DNA of 64,000 bases from Paraburkholderia aspalathi (lineage in GTDB: Bacteria > Pseudomonadota > Gammaproteobacteria > Burkholderiales > Burkholderiaceae): assembly GCF_900116445.1 (NCBI RefSeq), contig NZ_FPBH01000019.1:124001-188000 (forward strand), written 5' to 3'. The translations under genes were made by a program, and so were the position numbers. The notes under the pieces are model-generated. The model worked only from the letters and a program-made list of their open reading frames with translations, ran no database searches and was not told where the DNA came from. Below are positions 61,136-64,000 of the stretch, piece by piece; within the stretch, counting starts at the first letter, position 1, and each line of letters starts with the position of its first letter.

Positions 61136-61620
61136 GCTTCGACTACCCCAAAATCTGCGCCACGCTTTACCGCGAAGCGCGTCTGCTCGACGACCGCCAG
61201 TGGGACGATTGGCTCGCCTGCTACGCCGAGGACGTCACCTACTGGATGCCCGCGTGGGACGACGACGACCAGCTCACCGACGACCACGAGAGCCAGATCT
61301 CGCTGATGTATTACCCGGACCGTGGCGGCCTGGAAGACCGGGTGTTCCGCATCAAGACCGAACGCAGTAGCGCGTCGATGCCTGAACCGCGGACCAGTCA
61401 CAACGTCACCAATGTGGAAGTGCTGGCCGAACGCGGCAACGAAGTGGACGTGCGCTACAACTTCGACACGCTCAGCCACCGTTACAGAATCAACGACCAT
61501 TTTTTCGGCACGATGTTCGTTACGTTGCGAAAAGTCGACGATGCCCTGTTGATTGCCAGCAAGAAAATTGTGCTGAAGAACGATTACATCCGCCAGGTGC
61601 TCGACATTTACCACGTTTGA
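61132..61620 (+). CDS. benB: Benzoate 1,2-dioxygenase small (beta) subunit
   Basis: A 162-residue beta subunit of the ring-hydroxylating dioxygenase. The N-terminus ICATLYREARLLDDRQWDDWLACYAEDVTYWMPAW is typical; HESQISLMYYPDRGGLEDRVFRI and HNVTNVEVLAERG follow, and the end is IVLKNDYIRQVLDIYHV. Its role is structural: it forms the alpha3beta3 oligomer with BenA. The start overlaps the benA stop by ATGA, so the subunits are translationally coupled. It is full length for the family. Confidence 0.95.
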   Translation: MSFDYPKICATLYREARLLDDRQWDDWLACYAEDVTYWMPAWDDDDQLTDDHESQISLMYYPDRGGLEDRVFRIKTERSSASMPEPRTSHNVTNVEVLAERGNEVDVRYNFDTLSHRYRINDHFFGTMFVTLRKVDDALLIASKKIVLKNDYIRQVLDIYHV

Positions 61621-61659
61621 CGTCGAGCGCCGGGAGGAACTGGAAGTAGAGGAGACAAC

Positions 61660-62682
61660 ATGTCCACTTACAACATTGCACTGAACTTCGAAGACGGCGT
61701 GACCCGCTTCGTCGCATGCAAGCCGGGCGAAAAGGTGCTCGATGCCGCCTTTCGCGCGAAAATCAACCTGCCAATGGATTGCTCCGATGGCGTGTGCGGC
61801 ACCTGCAAGTGCCGCGCCGAAAGCGGCAGCTATGACCTTGGCGACGATTACATTGAAGACGCGCTGAGCGACGACGAGAAAGACAGTGGCCTTGTACTCA
61901 CCTGCCAGATGGTGCCGCAAAGCGATTGTGTGATTGCCGTGCCCGCCTCCTCCATTGCGTGCAAGACTGAACAGAGCAGATTCGCCGCGACGGTATCTAA
62001 GGTGGTGCCGCACAGCGATGCGGCTGTCGTGCTCGAACTGGACGTGGATGCAAGCGCGCCGGTATTCCTGGCGGGCCAGTACGTCAACATCGATGTTCCC
62101 GGCAGCGGCCAGCATCGTTCGTATTCTTTCTCATCCGCGCCGGGGCAATCGAAAATCAGTTTTCTGATCAAGCGGATTCCCGGTGGCGTGATGAGCACCT
62201 GGCTCGATTCCGCGCAGCCTGGCAACAAGCTGGAACTGATCGGGCCGCTCGGTAGTTTCTATCTGCGCGCCGTGGAGCGGCCGTTGCTGTTCCTCGCTGG
62301 CGGCACGGGTCTGGCTCCGTTCCTGTCGATGCTGGAAGTGCTGGCGCGTACCGACTCGCAGCAGAAGGTCCACCTGATTTATGGCGTGACCCGCGACCTC
62401 GATCTGGTGCAGGTCGATGCCATTGAAGCCTACGTGGCGAAGTTGCCGAATTTCACCTACGCCACCGTCGTGGCCGACACGGATTCGACTCATCCCCGCA
62501 AAGGTTGGGTGACGCAACACATGCCGGCCGAGGCCTTGAATGATGGTGACGTCGACGTTTATTTGTGCGGGCCGCCACCGATGGTCGATGCAGTGCGTAA
62601 GCATTTCGACGATAACGGCGTGAAGCCCAACAGCTTCCACTACGAGAAGTTCACTCCTAACGCAGCACCGAGGACCGCATGA
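61660..62682 (+). CDS. benC: Benzoate 1,2-dioxygenase reductase component
   Basis: A 340-residue electron-transfer component. The N-terminal plant-type [2Fe-2S] ferredoxin has MDCSDGVCGTCKC and a distal cysteine in VLTCQM. The FAD domain has the RxYS motif in HRSYSFSSAPG, and the NAD domain LLFLAGGTGLAPFLSML and YLCGPPPMVDAV. It passes electrons from NADH through FAD and the iron-sulfur cluster to BenA. ATG 61660 follows AGAGGAGACA. The stop overlaps the benD start by ATGA. Architecture and order match BenC exactly. Confidence 0.95.
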   Translation: MSTYNIALNFEDGVTRFVACKPGEKVLDAAFRAKINLPMDCSDGVCGTCKCRAESGSYDLGDDYIEDALSDDEKDSGLVLTCQMVPQSDCVIAVPASSIACKTEQSRFAATVSKVVPHSDAAVVLELDVDASAPVFLAGQYVNIDVPGSGQHRSYSFSSAPGQSKISFLIKRIPGGVMSTWLDSAQPGNKLELIGPLGSFYLRAVERPLLFLAGGTGLAPFLSMLEVLARTDSQQKVHLIYGVTRDLDLVQVDAIEAYVAKLPNFTYATVVADTDSTHPRKGWVTQHMPAEALNDGDVDVYLCGPPPMVDAVRKHFDDNGVKPNSFHYEKFTPNAAPRTA

Positions 62683-63455
62683 GCACGCAACGATTTGCCG
62701 GCAAGGTCATGGTCGTCACAGGCGCGGCACAGGGCATTGGTCGCGCCGTAGCGCTGCGTGCGGCCGCTGAAGGTGGCAAGGTGCTGTTCGTCGACCGCGC
62801 GGAGTTCGTCTCTGAAGTCGCTGCTGAAGCAAGCGGCACGGAGACGGCAGGCTTTGTTGCCGACCTCGAGACGTACGAAGGCGCGGCATCGGCGATGGCT
62901 TTTGCAGTGAGCAAGTTTGGCGGCATCGACATACTGATCAATGGCGTTGGTGGCGCGATTCGCATGCGTCCATTCGCTGAGTTCGAACCTGAGCAGATTG
63001 ACGCGGAAATTCGCCGATCACTCATGCCTACGCTTTATGCCTGCCATGCTGTGTTGCCGCACCTGCTCACGCGCGGTGGCGGCACCATCGTCAACGTCTC
63101 CTCGAATGCCACGCGCGGTATCCGCCGTGTACCCTATTCGGCGGCCAAGGGCGGTGTCAACGCGATCACGCAGTCTCTGGCGATGGAGTACGCGGAGCAC
63201 AATATCCGTGTGGTTGCCACTGCGCCGGGCGGGACCGACGCACCGCCGCGACGCGTTCCTCGCAACACAGCCGGCGATAGCGAGCGGGAAAAGGTCTGGA
63301 TGAGCGACGCGGTGAAGCAGGTTACTGAATCCACCTTCTTTAAACGCTACGGCAGTATCGACGAACAGGTCGCGCCGATACTGTTCCTCGCTTCAGACGA
63401 GGCGAGCTATATCACCGGCACCGTGTTGCCGGTGGCGGGTGGTGACACCGGTTGA
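62679..63455 (+). CDS. benD: 1,6-dihydroxycyclohexa-2,4-diene-1-carboxylate dehydrogenase
   Basis: A 258-residue classical SDR. The cofactor motif is VTGAAQGIGRAVALRAA (about 12-28). The catalytic serine-tyrosine-lysine lies in VNVSSNATRGIRRVPYSAAKGGV. AIASxxR-like ends are replaced by the BenD-type ATAPGGTDAPPRRVPRNT. It oxidises the cis-diol carboxylate from BenABC with NAD, with loss of CO2, to catechol, which CatA then opens. It overlaps benC by ATGA and ends the ben operon. The 142-bp gap to the convergent cleavage-enzyme gene holds no recognised gene. Confidence 0.95.
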   Translation: MSTQRFAGKVMVVTGAAQGIGRAVALRAAAEGGKVLFVDRAEFVSEVAAEASGTETAGFVADLETYEGAASAMAFAVSKFGGIDILINGVGGAIRMRPFAEFEPEQIDAEIRRSLMPTLYACHAVLPHLLTRGGGTIVNVSSNATRGIRRVPYSAAKGGVNAITQSLAMEYAEHNIRVVATAPGGTDAPPRRVPRNTAGDSEREKVWMSDAVKQVTESTFFKRYGSIDEQVAPILFLASDEASYITGTVLPVAGGDTG

Positions 63456-63597
63456 GGCGATTCAAGCTGCGCCCTTTTCCTCCCTGCATCGAATCCATGG
63501 TTCAAAGACCGCGACGATGCGACCCCGACCACCTTTGAACGCGTTGAACATTCTCTGACGTGTGGGGGCCCGAAGAACGCCGCTAACAGCAAGCGAG

Positions 63598-64000
63598 TTA
63601 CGCCACTGAGAACTGCGGACGCACCGGCGTGTCGGTACGAGGCAGGCCCAACATTTGGCGCGCCTCGGCCGGCGTAGCGATCTCATAATCCATTTCGCGC
63701 AAGATACGAACAGTCCGTTCAACGAGCTCGACGTTGCGCGCCAACTGCCCCTGGCGATAATAAAGATTGTCCTCAAGCCCGACGCGAATAATCTGCCCGC
63801 CCAGCAGCAGGGAGTTCACGCTCGCCGGCAGTTGTGCCGGACCGATTCCGCTCACGCAGAAGATGCTGTCTTTCGGCAGTAGATCGACCATGTACTGGAG
63901 CGACTTTGGGTTGTACGGCATGGCGTTCTGGAAACCGCGATGCGCATTCATGACCATGTTGATCACATAAGGCGGTTCGTCGAGACCAAGCTGGATCAGC
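63598..64000 (-). CDS. Beta-keto acid cleavage enzyme (BKACE, DUF849), C-terminal part
   Basis: The last 133 codons of a 3-keto-5-aminohexanoate cleavage-type enzyme; the start lies beyond the right edge. Visible segments are PKDSIFCVSGIGPAQLPASVNSLLLGG, VGLEDNLYYRQGQLARNVELVERTVRI and EIATPAEARQMLGL, a characteristic BKACE C-terminus. These zinc enzymes condense a beta-keto acid with acetyl-CoA and split it into acetoacetate and an acyl-CoA. The substrate range is broad across the family and cannot be set here. It is convergent with benD and need not belong to benzoate catabolism. Confidence 0.87.
   Translation of the reverse strand, partial: LIQLGLDEPPYVINMVMNAHRGFQNAMPYNPKSLQYMVDLLPKDSIFCVSGIGPAQLPASVNSLLLGGQIIRVGLEDNLYYRQGQLARNVELVERTVRILREMDYEIATPAEARQMLGLPRTDTPVRPQFSVA

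Noticed and set aside
60922..62115. 397-codon open frame on the minus strand
   Set aside because: Antisense to benA, benB and benC, which are certain.
1..64000. Insertion sequences, prophage, CRISPR arrays, tRNA or rRNA genes
   Set aside because: No transposase or integrase motif, regular spacer repeats, or tRNA/rRNA sequence was recognised on either strand.

Overview
The window looks like chromosomal or megaplasmid DNA of a Burkholderiales bacterium, most likely Paraburkholderia, Caballeronia or Burkholderia. This is inferred from the high GC content, a beta-proteobacterial porin with the VTLYG start, DUF3138-, DUF4148- and DUF3455-type proteins, many LysR regulators and a catA-benABCD block. 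No rRNA, tRNA, CRISPR array or insertion sequence was seen. Almost everything is accessory catabolism, regulation or stress response.

Region by region. (1) 1-5594: a catabolic block with a partial CocE/NonD hydrolase, an aromatic-acid type MFS carrier, a porin, an enoyl-CoA hydratase/isomerase and a TetR regulator; two near-identical promoter boxes (539-554, 4431-4446) probably link the outer genes. (2) 5814-9476: azoreductase, Crp/Fnr regulator, class II aldolase and a ketopantoate-reductase-like protein. (3) 9484-18156: a polyamine-type operon (PotF-like binding protein, DUF3138 outer-membrane protein, PuuB-like oxidase, cupin, amidase, PuuC-like dehydrogenase) divergent from a LuxR regulator. 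(4) 18176-23669: SDR/LysR pair, acyl-CoA ligase, universal stress protein, beta-propeller lipoprotein. (5) 23870-29219: catalase-like peroxidase, ECF sigma factor, two paralogous anti-sigma-like membrane proteins, a DUF3455 protein and an exported superoxide dismutase: an oxidative-stress cluster.

(6) 29402-41067: an unassigned catabolic locus. Minus-strand genes encode an aminotransferase, a binding protein without signal peptide, a LysR regulator, a NadX-like dehydrogenase, two aldehyde dehydrogenases, an MFS carrier and a PhzF protein, ending in a decayed PLP-lyase pseudogene. A divergent MocR regulator sits beside a 66-bp regulatory element that is repeated upstream of phzF. (7) 41095-49549: a LysR regulator, a YVTN-type propeller, an AroE-like dehydrogenase with altered substrate loop and an MHS-type carrier, convergent with a three-subunit membrane GMC dehydrogenase (Tat small subunit, flavoprotein, triheme cytochrome).

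(8) 50129-57521: a small secreted protein, then the most unusual part: a class III nucleotide cyclase with TPRs, a vanadium-haloperoxidase/PAP2 protein and a complete subtilisin-like protease in one operon, preceded by a regulator that fuses a degenerate receiver, a LuxR helix-turn-helix and a C-terminal cyclic-nucleotide domain, and a 75-codon gene. This may be a cyclic-nucleotide signalling module with its own sensor. (9) 57630-63455: BenM/CatR-type LysR regulator, catA and benABCD, converting benzoate to cis,cis-muconate. (10) The right edge holds a partial beta-keto acid cleavage enzyme.
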